From Mitsuaria sp. WAJ17 (GTDB lineage Bacteria > Pseudomonadota > Gammaproteobacteria > Burkholderiales > Burkholderiaceae_C), in contig NZ_JACJUG010000027.1 of the NCBI RefSeq assembly GCF_014174515.1, positions 1 to 64,000 of the forward strand: DNA of 64,000 nt. The letters are read 5' to 3'. A model generated the notes under the pieces. The model had not been told where the DNA came from. It did no database searches and worked only from the letters and a program-made list of their open reading frames with translations. Below are positions 11,041 through 18,726 of this stretch, piece after piece. Both the position numbers and the translations under genes were made by a program. Position 1 is the stretch's first letter, and every line of letters begins with the position of its first letter.

Positions 11041-12567
11041 ATGGCTGATTTTGACGTACTGGTGGTGGGTGGTGGCATCAATGGCGTGGGCATCGCCCGG
11101 GATCTCGCCGGCCGCGGCTGGCGCGTGCTGCTGAGCGAGCGCGACGACCTGGCCTCGCATACTTCCTCGGCCTCCACCAAGCTGATCCACGGCGGCCTGC
11201 GCTACCTGGAGTACCGCGAGTTCGGCTTGGTCCGCAAATCCCTGCAGGAGCGCGAGCGCCTGCTGCGCGCGGCCCCGCACCTGATCCATCCCCTGCGCTT
11301 CGTGATGCCGCATCACCCACAGATGCGGCCGGCCTGGCTGCTGCGCCTGGGTCTCTTCCTGTACGACCACCTGGCCCACCGCGAGCTGCTGCCCGGCTCC
11401 GCGGGCCTGGACCTGCGCGGCCATCCCCTGGGCGAGCCGCTGCAGCCGAAGTTCGGGCGCGGATTCCTCTACTCGGATGGCTGGGTGGACGACGCGCGGC
11501 TCGTGGTCGCCAACGCCATTGACGCCCGCGAGCGCGGCGCCGAGATCCTCACCCGCAGCCCCTGCCTGGAGGCCCGGGTGGCGCAGGGCCTGTGGCAGGC
11601 GCGGCTTCAGACGCCCGCCGGCGAGCGCCGGCTCAGCGCCCGCCTGCTCGTGAATGCCACCGGCCCCTGGGCGGCGAGCTTCGTCGAGCAGGCTCTGCGC
11701 GACGGGACTGGCCAGGTGCCGCCGGCCCGGCGCCTGCGCCTGGTCAAGGGCAGCCACATCGTCGTGCCTCGGCTCTACGGGCACGACCACGCCTATCTGC
11801 TGCAGGGGGCGGACGGGCGCATCGTCTTCACCATTCCCTATCAGCAGGACTTCACCCTTATCGGGACCACGGACCTGGAGCTGGCCCCGCAGGACATCGC
11901 CGGCGGCCGCACGCCGGCCATCAGCGAGGCAGAGCAGGCCTATCTCTGCGAGCAGGTCAGCGCTTACTTCCGGCAGGCGATCCGGCCGTCCGACGTGCGC
12001 TGGAGCTTTGCAGGCGTGCGCCCTCTGCTGGACGACGACGCCGGCACCGCTGCCGCCGTGACGCGGGACTACGCGCTGGACCTGGACACCGGCACAGGCG
12101 CGCCGCTGCTTCATGTCTGGGGCGGCAAGCTGACCACCTACCGACGCCTGGCCGAGGAGTCGGCCGATCGCATCACCCACCAACTGGGCGGCGGGCGGGG
12201 TGCCTGGACGGCGCAGGCTGCGCTGCCGGGGGCCGATGTGTCGGCCTTTGCCCCCGGCGCCGCCGCGGGCCCCGCCGCGCTGCAGGCTCTTGTGCAGGCC
12301 GTGCAGGCGCGCCATCCGCGATTGCCTGCTCCCCTGCTGAGGCGCCTGTGCCAGGCCTATGGAGGCCGCGTGGACCGCGTCCTGGCAGAGGGCCGGCTCG
12401 GACTGGAGATCGCGCCGGGGCTCTTTGAATCCGAGCTGCGCCACCTGCAGCGCGAAGAGTGGGCCATGAGTGCCGAAGACGTGCTGTGGCGGCGCAGCAA
12501 GCTCGGCCTGCGCTGCTCGGCGGACGAGGTCGCGAGCGTGGAGCGCTGGCTGCGGGAGCAGGCCTGA
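11041..12567 (+). CDS. glpD: Aerobic glycerol-3-phosphate dehydrogenase
   Basis: A 508-residue membrane-associated flavoprotein that oxidises sn-glycerol 3-phosphate to dihydroxyacetone phosphate and passes electrons to quinone. The N-terminal VLVVGGGINGVGIARDLAGRG is the FAD-binding Rossmann loop. It is followed by the GlpD signature SSASTKLIHGGLRYLEYREFGLV, and later by IGTTDLE, SFAGVRPL and GGKLTTYRRLAEE. The C-terminal DAO_C domain (about 400-505) is complete. ATG 11041 has a GAGGAG site nine bases upstream. Together with the divergent glpK it forms the glycerol catabolic pair. Confidence 0.97.
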   Translation: MADFDVLVVGGGINGVGIARDLAGRGWRVLLSERDDLASHTSSASTKLIHGGLRYLEYREFGLVRKSLQERERLLRAAPHLIHPLRFVMPHHPQMRPAWLLRLGLFLYDHLAHRELLPGSAGLDLRGHPLGEPLQPKFGRGFLYSDGWVDDARLVVANAIDARERGAEILTRSPCLEARVAQGLWQARLQTPAGERRLSARLLVNATGPWAASFVEQALRDGTGQVPPARRLRLVKGSHIVVPRLYGHDHAYLLQGADGRIVFTIPYQQDFTLIGTTDLELAPQDIAGGRTPAISEAEQAYLCEQVSAYFRQAIRPSDVRWSFAGVRPLLDDDAGTAAAVTRDYALDLDTGTGAPLLHVWGGKLTTYRRLAEESADRITHQLGGGRGAWTAQAALPGADVSAFAPGAAAGPAALQALVQAVQARHPRLPAPLLRRLCQAYGGRVDRVLAEGRLGLEIAPGLFESELRHLQREEWAMSAEDVLWRRSKLGLRCSADEVASVERWLREQA

Positions 12568-12874
12568 CTCCGCGGGTCGCAGCTGTTTCCCAATGGGGTC
12601 AGGTCTTGCCATGACCCACCTCACATGCCTTTGGAAAGCGGCCTCTGCGAACGTGTGACGCACGACATGTGAAGACCGTCATAGCCCCATTCCATCGGGG
12701 ATTGCGGCCGTTCTTACCGCATCGCAGCTCGTCTGCTGCAGCAGCATTTCGGACCCTTGATGCAGCGCCCGATCGAAGACAGGAAGAAATCCGGCAGGGA
12801 ATTCCCCACACTGCAGCCATACGTTCCCTCACCCGATCCGCGACACGCGGCCTCAGCTTTCCAAGGAGTCCATC
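12568..12874. other. 307-base intergenic region with a copy of the 14-base repeat
   Basis: No gene seen. The only notable elements are the repeat at 12596-12609, and a weak hairpin with CCCC/GGGG arms near 12690. The promoter of the following small exported protein is presumably near 12750-12850; none is clear. Confidence 0.35.
12596..12609 (+). repeat. 14-base repeat, copy 2 (intergenic, in a small hairpin)
   Basis: The only copy outside a gene, 28 bases after the glpD stop codon. Its GGGTCA start pairs with TGACCC at 12612-12617, making a six-base-pair stem around GGTCTTGCCA, reminiscent of a REP-type palindrome. Confidence 0.8.
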
Positions 12875-13264
12875 ATGAACATGCCGTCCCGCCTCTCCCT
12901 TGCCTTCGCAGCCCTCGCACTGGCCGGCGTGGCCCAAGCCCAAGAAACCACCGTGCTGGAGCCCGTCAGCCTGCAGAAGCAGATCTCGACGCCCATCACC
13001 CGCTCCGACATGAAGGTGCTGGCCGGCGTCTACCAGATGCAAGACGGCCGTCAGCTGCGCGTCGATGGTCACGGCCTGCGCATGCGCATCAGCCTGGGCA
13101 ATGACGAGGCCGTGGCCATGACGCCGTCCGCCGACGGCGTCTGGCGCAGCACGAACGGCGAGCTGCACATGCAGTTCCACGGCGAGGACTGGGGCACACC
13201 GGACTCCGTCCTCCTGACCATGCCCAGCAAGAACTGGAGCCTGGCTTCCGTGAACGCGCGCTGA
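12875..13264 (+). CDS. Small exported protein of unknown function
   Basis: A 129-residue protein with a clear Sec signal peptide (MNMPSRLSLAFAALALAGVAQAQ, cleavage expected after AQA). The mature part is beta-rich (RSDMKVLAGVYQMQDGRQLRVDGHGLRMRISLG) and reads like a small lipocalin- or META-like domain comparing a variable quantity to a threshold, but I do not recognise a named family. An AAGGAG site seven bases before ATG 12875 confirms the start. It is followed after 35 bases by the AraC gene in the same direction. Confidence 0.8.
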   Translation: MNMPSRLSLAFAALALAGVAQAQETTVLEPVSLQKQISTPITRSDMKVLAGVYQMQDGRQLRVDGHGLRMRISLGNDEAVAMTPSADGVWRSTNGELHMQFHGEDWGTPDSVLLTMPSKNWSLASVNAR

Positions 13265-13299
13265 AGGGGGCGGCCTGGCTGTGCCATCATGGCCGGGCC

Positions 13300-14145
13300 A
13301 TGCAGTCCGACGCCGTCATTCGCTTCGAAGGGCCCGAGGATCGCGCCCTGTACCGCCGACCCGCGGCCCAGCCGGGTGTCGAGTTCTACCGGGCGCGCAT
13401 CCGGGACCACCGCTTCGAGGCCCATTCTCACGAGGCCTACGGCCTGGGCGTCATCACCGACGGCCTGGGCCGCTTCCGCTGGCGTGGGGGTGAGCACCTG
13501 GCCCCTCGGGCCAGCCTGATGCTGATGAATCCCGAGGACCTGCACACCGGCCAGTCGGCTGACGCAGGCTGCTGGGCCTATCACATGGTCTACCTCGAAG
13601 AGGACCTGCTGCCCGCCTATGGCGGTGACCGCAGCTGGCGCTTCGATGCGGCGGTCAGTGGCAGCCCGGATCAGGCGCGGGCCGTCGCGTGTTGCGTGCA
13701 GGCCCTCTGGCAGGCCCAGGAACCGCTGGCCGTGGACAGCCTGCTGCTGCAGCTGGTGGAGCTGATCCGGCCGCATGCCCGGGTGCAGGGCCGCCCGGCC
13801 GAGGCCGGCGGCCGCTTCGAACCGGTGCTCGATTTCATGCGCAGCCAGCTGGATCAGGTGATGAGCCTGGATCAGCTGGCGGCGGTGGCGGGCCTGAGCC
13901 CTTTCCATTTCCTGCGCAGCTTTCGCGCGCAGCACCACGCCACGCCCCAGCAGGTGCTGATGGCTCTGCGCAGCTTCGAGGCCAAGCGCCTGCTGGCCCA
14001 GGGCCAGACCCCGGCCGAGGTGGCTGCCGCCACCGGCTTCAGCGACCAGTCCCACCTGACCCGCAGCCTGCTGAGCCGCTATGGCGTGACGCCCGCGGCC
14101 TACCAGCGCCAGCTGGGCCTGCGCGGCCTGCGGCGGGGCCGCTGA
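13300..14145 (+). CDS. AraC family transcriptional regulator with cupin sensor
   Basis: A 281-residue regulator. The N-terminal part (about 10-150) is an AraC_binding cupin (HRFEAHSHEAYGLGVITDGLGRFRWRGG, with the His pair of the sugar/amino-acid pocket). The C-terminal 100 residues hold two helix-turn-helix units, LDQLAAVAGLSPFHFLRSFRAQHHATPQQV and PAEVAAATGFSDQSHLTRSLLSRYGVTPAAYQ. AraC proteins with this architecture often lie beside LysE exporters. Here argP/argO are its neighbours: the argP 3' end is two bases from this stop codon, convergent. Target unknown. Confidence 0.9.
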   Translation: MQSDAVIRFEGPEDRALYRRPAAQPGVEFYRARIRDHRFEAHSHEAYGLGVITDGLGRFRWRGGEHLAPRASLMLMNPEDLHTGQSADAGCWAYHMVYLEEDLLPAYGGDRSWRFDAAVSGSPDQARAVACCVQALWQAQEPLAVDSLLLQLVELIRPHARVQGRPAEAGGRFEPVLDFMRSQLDQVMSLDQLAAVAGLSPFHFLRSFRAQHHATPQQVLMALRSFEAKRLLAQGQTPAEVAAATGFSDQSHLTRSLLSRYGVTPAAYQRQLGLRGLRRGR

Positions 14146-14146
14146 G

Positions 14147-15028
14147 TCAGCGCCGCAGCCCCTGGCGCGCAGCCTCCACCACCGCCTGGGTGACGGGTTC
14201 AAGCAGGGCCCAGGCCTGGGCCGGAGCCTGCCAGTACAGGGGCACCTCCAGGGGCTCGGGGCTCAGCGCCTGCAGGCCGCCGTGGTCCAGCTCTGCCTGC
14301 ACCAGCTTGCGCGGGCACATGCCCCAGCCCATGCCGCTGCGGCAGGCCGCAAGGTAGACGTCGTTGGAGGGCAGCCAGTGGTTGGGCAGGGGCGGGCCTT
14401 CTCCCGTGAGCTGGCGGACCCAGCGCGACTGCAGTTGGTCCCGTCGGTTGTAGCTGAGGCAGGGCGCGCGCATGAGGGCGCCAGGCTGCAGGCCGCCGGC
14501 GAAGTGCCGGGCGATGAAGGCGGGCGTCGCGACGGCCAGGTAGTCCATGCAGCCCAGGGCCAGGCTGCGGCAACCAGGCAGGGGCTCGGCCAGTGCGGTG
14601 ACCGCGGCCAGCACATCGCCCTCGCGCAGTCGCTCGGCGGTGTGGTCCTGGTCGTCCAGGCTGAGGTCCAGCAGCCAGTCCTGGTCGGACAGCGCGATGG
14701 CGGCCGGGATGAACCAGGTGCTGAGGCTGTCGGCGTTGACGGCCAGGCGCAGGGCACCTGGGCGGCCCCGGCCCGTCTGCGGCAGGCTGGCCAGCAGCTC
14801 GCGCTCCAGCAGCGCCACCTGCTCGGCATGGCGGCACAGCTGAAGGCCGGCGGGCGTGGCACGGCAGGGGGTGTCGCGCACCACCAGGACCTCGCCCAGG
14901 CGCTGCTCCAGCAGCTTGACCCGCTGCGAGATGGCTGAGGGGCTCAGGTGCAGGCTGCGGGCGGCCTTCTCGAAGCTGCCCTCGCGGATGACGGCGGCGA
15001 GGGCGGCGATCAGGGGGTAGTCGAGCAT
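14147..15028 (-). CDS. argP: LysR-type regulator of basic amino-acid export
   Basis: A 293-residue LysR protein of the ArgP/LysG/IciA branch. The first 60 residues form the winged helix (ALAAVIREGSFEKAARSLHLSPSAISQRVKLLEQRLG). The effector domain has the branch-specific VNADSLSTWFIPA segment and MGWGMCPRKLV. ArgP proteins bind Lys or Arg and activate the divergent exporter gene. That exporter is present at 15155, and a perfect LysR-type palindrome lies between the two genes, so the assignment rests on both sequence and context. Start ATG 15028 begins directly with the helix (MLDYPLIAAL). Confidence 0.93.
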   Translation of the reverse strand: MLDYPLIAALAAVIREGSFEKAARSLHLSPSAISQRVKLLEQRLGEVLVVRDTPCRATPAGLQLCRHAEQVALLERELLASLPQTGRGRPGALRLAVNADSLSTWFIPAAIALSDQDWLLDLSLDDQDHTAERLREGDVLAAVTALAEPLPGCRSLALGCMDYLAVATPAFIARHFAGGLQPGALMRAPCLSYNRRDQLQSRWVRQLTGEGPPLPNHWLPSNDVYLAACRSGMGWGMCPRKLVQAELDHGGLQALSPEPLEVPLYWQAPAQAWALLEPVTQAVVEAARQGLRR

Positions 15029-15083
15029 GGCGGGCGGGGTGGTGACGCCGGGGTGAGGCGCGGCAGTGCGCGCAGAAACGCGA

Positions 15084-15108
15084 TTCAGCGCCGCTGAAGG
15101 CGCTTCAG
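15084..15108. promoter_or_regulatory. Probable ArgP operator between argP and argO
   Basis: A perfect 15-base palindrome with arms TTCAGCG/CGCTGAA around one C (15084-15098) contains the LysR T-N11-A core at 15085-15097. It overlaps a second perfect palindrome, CTGAAG-GCG-CTTCAG (15094-15108). The pair is placed 47-71 bases before the argO start, where a LysR activator and its own gene would share control. Binding is inferred. Confidence 0.7.
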
Positions 15109-15154
15109 GAAGTCTAACTGGCCCGCCCTGGCGCCAGCCGGCATGCTACGCGGC

Positions 15155-15769
15155 ATGAATGAGCTTGCCGTCTTTCTTCAGGGGCTGGTCCTGGTGGCCG
15201 GATTGATCGTTGCCATCGGTGCCCAGAACGCCTTCGTGCTGCGCCAGGGCCTGCTGCGCCGGCATGTGGGTCTCGTCGTGGTCTTCTGTGCGCTGGCCGA
15301 TGCGCTGCTGATGGCGCTGGGCATCTGGGGACTGGGCGCGGTCGATGCCCGGCTGCCGGCAGTGAGCACGGTGCTGCGCTGGGCGGGCTTGGCCTTCCTG
15401 CTGGTCTATGGGCTGCGCTCGCTGATGCGGGTGGCGCGCCCAGCCGGCCTGCAGGCTGGCGCGGGCAGTTCCGCCTCTGCGGGGCGCACCCTGGCGCAGG
15501 CAGCAGCCTTCACCCTGCTCAATCCCCATGTCTACCTGGATACGGTGCTGCTGGTGGGCGCCATCGGCACGGCGCACTCAGCGGCCCAGCGGCCGGTCTT
15601 CTTCGCCGGCGCGGTGAGCTGCAGCCTGCTGTGGTTTGCCGGCCTGGGCTACGGTGCGCGCCTGCTGGCGCCGGTCTTTGAACGGCCCCTGGCCTGGCGC
15701 GTCCTGGATTTGCTGCTGGGACTGATGATGCTGGCCTTAGCCTGGGGCCTGTTCCGCAGCGGGGCCTGA
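15155..15769 (+). CDS. argO: LysE/ArgO family basic amino-acid exporter
   Basis: A 204-residue inner-membrane protein with six hydrophobic helices. It begins with the LysE/ArgO signature LVAGLIVAIGAQNAFVLRQGLLRRHV and has AFTLLNPHVYLDTVLLVG near residue 125, both diagnostic of this family. It exports excess lysine or arginine (and analogues such as canavanine) using the membrane potential. I prefer ATG 15155 (MNELAVFL) to the ATG 12 bases upstream because it fits family starts. Controlled by the divergent argP. Which basic amino acid is preferred cannot be read from sequence. Confidence 0.92.
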   Translation: MNELAVFLQGLVLVAGLIVAIGAQNAFVLRQGLLRRHVGLVVVFCALADALLMALGIWGLGAVDARLPAVSTVLRWAGLAFLLVYGLRSLMRVARPAGLQAGAGSSASAGRTLAQAAAFTLLNPHVYLDTVLLVGAIGTAHSAAQRPVFFAGAVSCSLLWFAGLGYGARLLAPVFERPLAWRVLDLLLGLMMLALAWGLFRSGA

Positions 15770-15827
15770 GTCCGCCGCAGCAATCCTGTACAAGCCGCCG
15801 CCCGGCCCGGGTGGGCATGATGGCGGC

Positions 15828-16799
15828 ATGCTGACAGGTGTTTCATTCGCGCTGGCGGCCGGGCTCATGTGGGGCCTGGTCTTCGTGGCTCCCCAGATGC
15901 TGCCGGACTACCCCGCGGCCCAGCTGATGGCGGGCCGCTACCTCGCCTTCGGGCTCATCGCCCTCCCGCTGGCCTGGCTGGACCGGCGCGCCCTGCGAGA
16001 GTTCGGCGCGGCGGACTGGTGGGCGGCGCTGAGTCTTAGCGCCATCGGCAACTTTCTCTACTACCTGTGCCTGGCGGCTGCCATCCAGCGGGCGGGCGGG
16101 CCGCTGCCGACCATGATCATCGGGACCTTGCCGGTGCTCATCGCCCTGGTGTCGAACCGCCGCAACCGCGCGCGGGACGGACGCCTGCCCTGGTCGCAGC
16201 TGGCCCTGCCGCTGTCGCTGATCGCGGCGGGCCTGGTCTGCGTCAACCAGGTGGAGTTGCAGGCCCTGGCCGGCCAGCCTGGCGATCGCAGGGGGGCCTA
16301 TGTGCAGGGCGGGCTGCTGGCGCTGGGCGCCCTGTTGTGCTGGACCTGGTACCCCATCCGCAATGCCGACTGGCTGCGCGCCCACCCCGACCGCAGCCCA
16401 CGCGCCTGGGCCACGGCCCAGGGCCTGGTCACGCTGCCGCTGTCCCTGCTGGTCTTCACGGCACTGGCGCTGCTGCAGGGCAGCGGGCTGGTCGATGTGG
16501 ACCTGCCACTGGGGCCGCGGCCCCTGGCCTATGTTGGGCTGATGCTGGCCATCGGGCTGCTGGCGTCCTGGGCTGGCACCTTGTGCTGGAACGAGGCCAG
16601 CCAGCGCCTGCCCACCACGCTGGTCGGCCAGTTGATCGTCTTCGAGACCCTGGCGGCCCTTGCCTATGCCTTCCTGTGGCGCCGGGCATGGCCGGCACCG
16701 CTGACCGCCCTAGGCATCGGTTTGCTGGTGGCGGGTGTGCTGGGCGCACTGCGTGTGCGACCGCAGCCCGAGGCCAGGGGGGCCGCAGAAGCGGCCTGA
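15828..16799 (+). CDS. EamA/DMT superfamily transporter
   Basis: A 323-residue inner-membrane protein with ten predicted helices in two EamA repeats: the first opens with FALAAGLMWGLVFVAPQML, and the second with GLLALGALLCWTWYPIRNADWL. Drug/metabolite transporters of this type export amino acids, nucleosides or drugs, and the location next to argO is suggestive but not proof of an amino-acid substrate. The start at 15828 gives the usual short cytoplasmic N-terminus. Convergent with pssA, 12 bases apart. Confidence 0.9.
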   Translation: MLTGVSFALAAGLMWGLVFVAPQMLPDYPAAQLMAGRYLAFGLIALPLAWLDRRALREFGAADWWAALSLSAIGNFLYYLCLAAAIQRAGGPLPTMIIGTLPVLIALVSNRRNRARDGRLPWSQLALPLSLIAAGLVCVNQVELQALAGQPGDRRGAYVQGGLLALGALLCWTWYPIRNADWLRAHPDRSPRAWATAQGLVTLPLSLLVFTALALLQGSGLVDVDLPLGPRPLAYVGLMLAIGLLASWAGTLCWNEASQRLPTTLVGQLIVFETLAALAYAFLWRRAWPAPLTALGIGLLVAGVLGALRVRPQPEARGAAEAA

Positions 16800-16811
16800 G
16801 CCTGGCGCGGC

Positions 16812-17429
16812 TCAGAGCTTGGGAATGCGGATGCGGCTGACCATCAGGGAACCCGAGGCCGCAAAAAGCAGCACCAGGGGGTGGAAGTTGAAGCCGGCCA
16901 GTTGCAGCCGGCCGCCCCACATCTGGTCGCCCAGCGCGCCCTGGGCGGCGGCCACCCACAGCAGGATCACCAGCAGCAGGGAGGTGGGGATGGGGGTGCC
17001 CTCGAAGTACTTGACCTTGCCGGTGCCTTCCGAGAGCTTCTCGGCGGTGATGTTGAAGCGTGCCAGGCGTGAGACACCGCAGGCGACGAAGAAGACCAGG
17101 ATGATGCGGTCATAGAGGCCCTGCATCCCGCAGCCGTAGGCGATAGCCGCCGGCGCCACACCGAAGGAGATCACGTCGGCCAGGGAGTCGAGCTCGCGCC
17201 CCATGGCCGAGCTCTTCTGGCGCCAGCGGGCGATGCGGCCATCCAGGATATCGAAAACCAGGGCGGCCGGGATCAGGGCGCAGGCATAGAACAGGTGCAG
17301 CACGTCCCGCGTCTGCAGATAGGTCATCACCGAGAACAGCGAGCCCATGCCGCAGAAGGCATTGGCCAGGGTGAACCAGTCTGCCAGATGGAACTCGCGG
17401 ATCATGGAAAAGGGTTTGGGTCGGTTCAT
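16812..17429 (-). CDS. pssA: CDP-diacylglycerol--serine O-phosphatidyltransferase (type II)
   Basis: A 205-residue membrane enzyme with about six helices. The CDP-alcohol phosphotransferase motif D-G-x2-A-R-x8-G-x3-D-x3-D is intact: DGRIAR at residues 63-68, G77, D81 and D85. The nearby FEGTPIPTS segment favours phosphatidylserine synthase over phosphatidylglycerophosphate synthase. It condenses CDP-diacylglycerol with serine for phosphatidylethanolamine synthesis. ATG 17429 (MNRPKPFSMIREFHLADWFTLAN) leaves the short amphipathic N-terminus typical of the family. Phosphatidylcholine synthase is less likely. It is divergent from the HprK-related cluster. Confidence 0.88.
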   Translation of the reverse strand: MNRPKPFSMIREFHLADWFTLANAFCGMGSLFSVMTYLQTRDVLHLFYACALIPAALVFDILDGRIARWRQKSSAMGRELDSLADVISFGVAPAAIAYGCGMQGLYDRIILVFFVACGVSRLARFNITAEKLSEGTGKVKYFEGTPIPTSLLLVILLWVAAAQGALGDQMWGGRLQLAGFNFHPLVLLFAASGSLMVSRIRIPKL

Positions 17430-17733
17430 GGGGGCAAGAATACAGGAGCTCGGCCGGGCTGCCGGCACGGCGGCTTGTGCAGGTCGGGCCGGGGCTGGGC
17501 CGGACGGCGTCCCCCGTTTGAGCGGCCTGGGCCTCTGACTGAGGCCCCCCCTGGATGCGCGGGTGGGGCTTCCAGGGTGCCTTCGATGGTGTCAAATACA
17601 GGGCCATTGGCAGGCTGGCCATGCATGTCGGCGCGCGGGGCGCGTCCGCTGCACCTGGCGGCCCGCCTTGGCACGGACCCGGTCCGTGCCATCCCGGTTT
17701 TTCAATGAGTTCTCAGGACTGTAGAGGTTCGTT
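17430..17733. other. 304-base divergent control region with two hairpins
   Basis: Lies between the starts of pssA and the exported protein. It contains a seven-base-arm hairpin (GGGCCTC/GAGGCCC, 17529-17547) and the 23-base palindrome described separately. No gene. Promoters for both directions are expected here but none is clear. Confidence 0.5.
17669..17691. promoter_or_regulatory. Perfect 23-base palindrome before the HprK-related cluster
   Basis: Arms TGGCACGGACC and GGTCCGTGCCA around a single C, with no mismatch, 42 bases upstream of the exported-protein start. It is followed by TCCCGG and a run of five T (17698-17702). It may be an operator for a dimeric regulator or, as RNA, a terminator-like attenuator. 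Both readings are inferences. Confidence 0.6.
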
Positions 17734-18375
17734 ATGGACAAGCAGCGTTCGACCCCGGATCAGCAGGCAGCGCGGGACCCCCTGGCGGCCACCCGTGGGC
17801 TGTCCGCCGAGGCGCTGGCGCGCCGTCGCATGCTGCTCAAGACGGCCGGCACCGGCGGCGTCGCGACCCTGGCCGCCCTGAGCCCCATGAAGGCCATGGC
17901 CGGTGGCGTCACCCTGGCGGTATGCAGCAGCGCCACCACCGGCAAGGCCGTGATCTGCACCATCTCCGGCGTGCAGTCTGCCGCGCACTCTTTCCATGGC
18001 GAAACCTATCCCAACGCCTGGGGCTACAGCCCGGGCTGGTGGGGCCAGTCCACCTACGTCAACGGCAAGCTCGTGCCTGCCCGTACTTGGCCTTGCAACT
18101 ACAACGTGACGGTCGGTTCGATTCTGATCCGTGCCAGCTCCAGCACGAAGAACCTGACGCTGTTCACGCTGATGAACAATTCGGCCTACTCCAACACCCC
18201 CGAGCGCCACTGGCTCTGTGCCTACCTCAACGCCCTGGCCTATGAGACCAACACGGGCTGGGACAAGGGCCGCACCGGCTGGGCCTTCCCGTACAGCTCG
18301 ACCGACGTCATCAACTTCTACCTGAACAACGACCAGGCGGCCTACAGCTTCTTCGTGAGCTACCTGGAGAAGTGA
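17734..18375 (+). CDS. Tat-type exported protein of the HPr-rel-A cluster
   Basis: A 213-residue protein. A 30-residue polar N-region leads to ARRRMLLKTAGTGGVATLAALSPMKAMA, a twin-arginine-like signal with the hydrophobic segment at about 39-54. The mature part has four Cys (CSSATTGKAVIC, WPC, WLC) and the stretch GYSPGWWGQ. Its end reads HWLCAYLNALAYE...AFPYSSTDVINFYLNN, which recalls the GCTPGYWKNH-type domain (Pro-Gly-Tyr/Trp-Trp core, then a helix with LLNA and a Y-x-x-x-DVI helix). That likeness is my inference. It is the first gene of a tight four-gene set with PqqD-like, kinase and nucleotidyltransferase genes, and may be their substrate. Start ATG 17734. Confidence 0.75.
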   Translation: MDKQRSTPDQQAARDPLAATRGLSAEALARRRMLLKTAGTGGVATLAALSPMKAMAGGVTLAVCSSATTGKAVICTISGVQSAAHSFHGETYPNAWGYSPGWWGQSTYVNGKLVPARTWPCNYNVTVGSILIRASSSTKNLTLFTLMNNSAYSNTPERHWLCAYLNALAYETNTGWDKGRTGWAFPYSSTDVINFYLNNDQAAYSFFVSYLEK

Positions 18376-18390
18376 GCCAGCGCCCCCCGC

Positions 18391-18726
18391 GTGGCTGATT
18401 CCAACGCCCCGACCCTGACCGCAGCGCCCGCCCTTCCCGGCGGGCGTTGGTCATTGCACCCCCTGGCCGAGTTCCACTGGCGCTGCTGGGGCGAGGACTG
18501 GGTGCTGTTCGACAAGGGCAGCGGCCAGACCCTGCAGCTCGACGCCTTGCTGGTGGCCGCCTTGACCGAGCTGGAGCAGTCCCCTGCCACGCTCGCCGAA
18601 CTGCAGCAGCGCCTGCCCCTGCTGCTGGAGCGTGCGCTGCCGGCGGAGGTCTGGCCTGGCCTGTCCCAGGGCCTGGGTTTTCTGGTCGAGCAGGGCCTGC
18701 TGAGGCACTCCGCGCATGAAAATTGA
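18391..18726 (+). CDS. PqqD-like protein, HPr-rel-A system
   Basis: A 111-residue protein starting at GTG 18391. Its core is a small PqqD-like winged helix: WVLFDKGSGQTLQLDALLVAALTELEQSPATLAELQQRLP, with the usual V-x-N/D-x-x-G-x-x-x-x-L strand pair, then a helical tail. PqqD-type domains bind leader peptides and hand them to modifying enzymes. Members in this neighbourhood form a named subfamily of unknown function (PqqD family protein, HPr-rel-A system). Its end overlaps the kinase start by 11 bases, implying coupled translation. No strong ribosome-binding site precedes the GTG, and only 15 bases separate it from the exported-protein gene. Confidence 0.8.
   Translation: MADSNAPTLTAAPALPGGRWSLHPLAEFHWRCWGEDWVLFDKGSGQTLQLDALLVAALTELEQSPATLAELQQRLPLLLERALPAEVWPGLSQGLGFLVEQGLLRHSAHEN

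Noticed and set aside
17669..17691. Sigma-54 promoter reading of TGGCACGG before the kinase cluster
   Set aside because: The -24-like TGGCAC is present but no TTGC lies at the required spacing; the palindrome explains the bases better.
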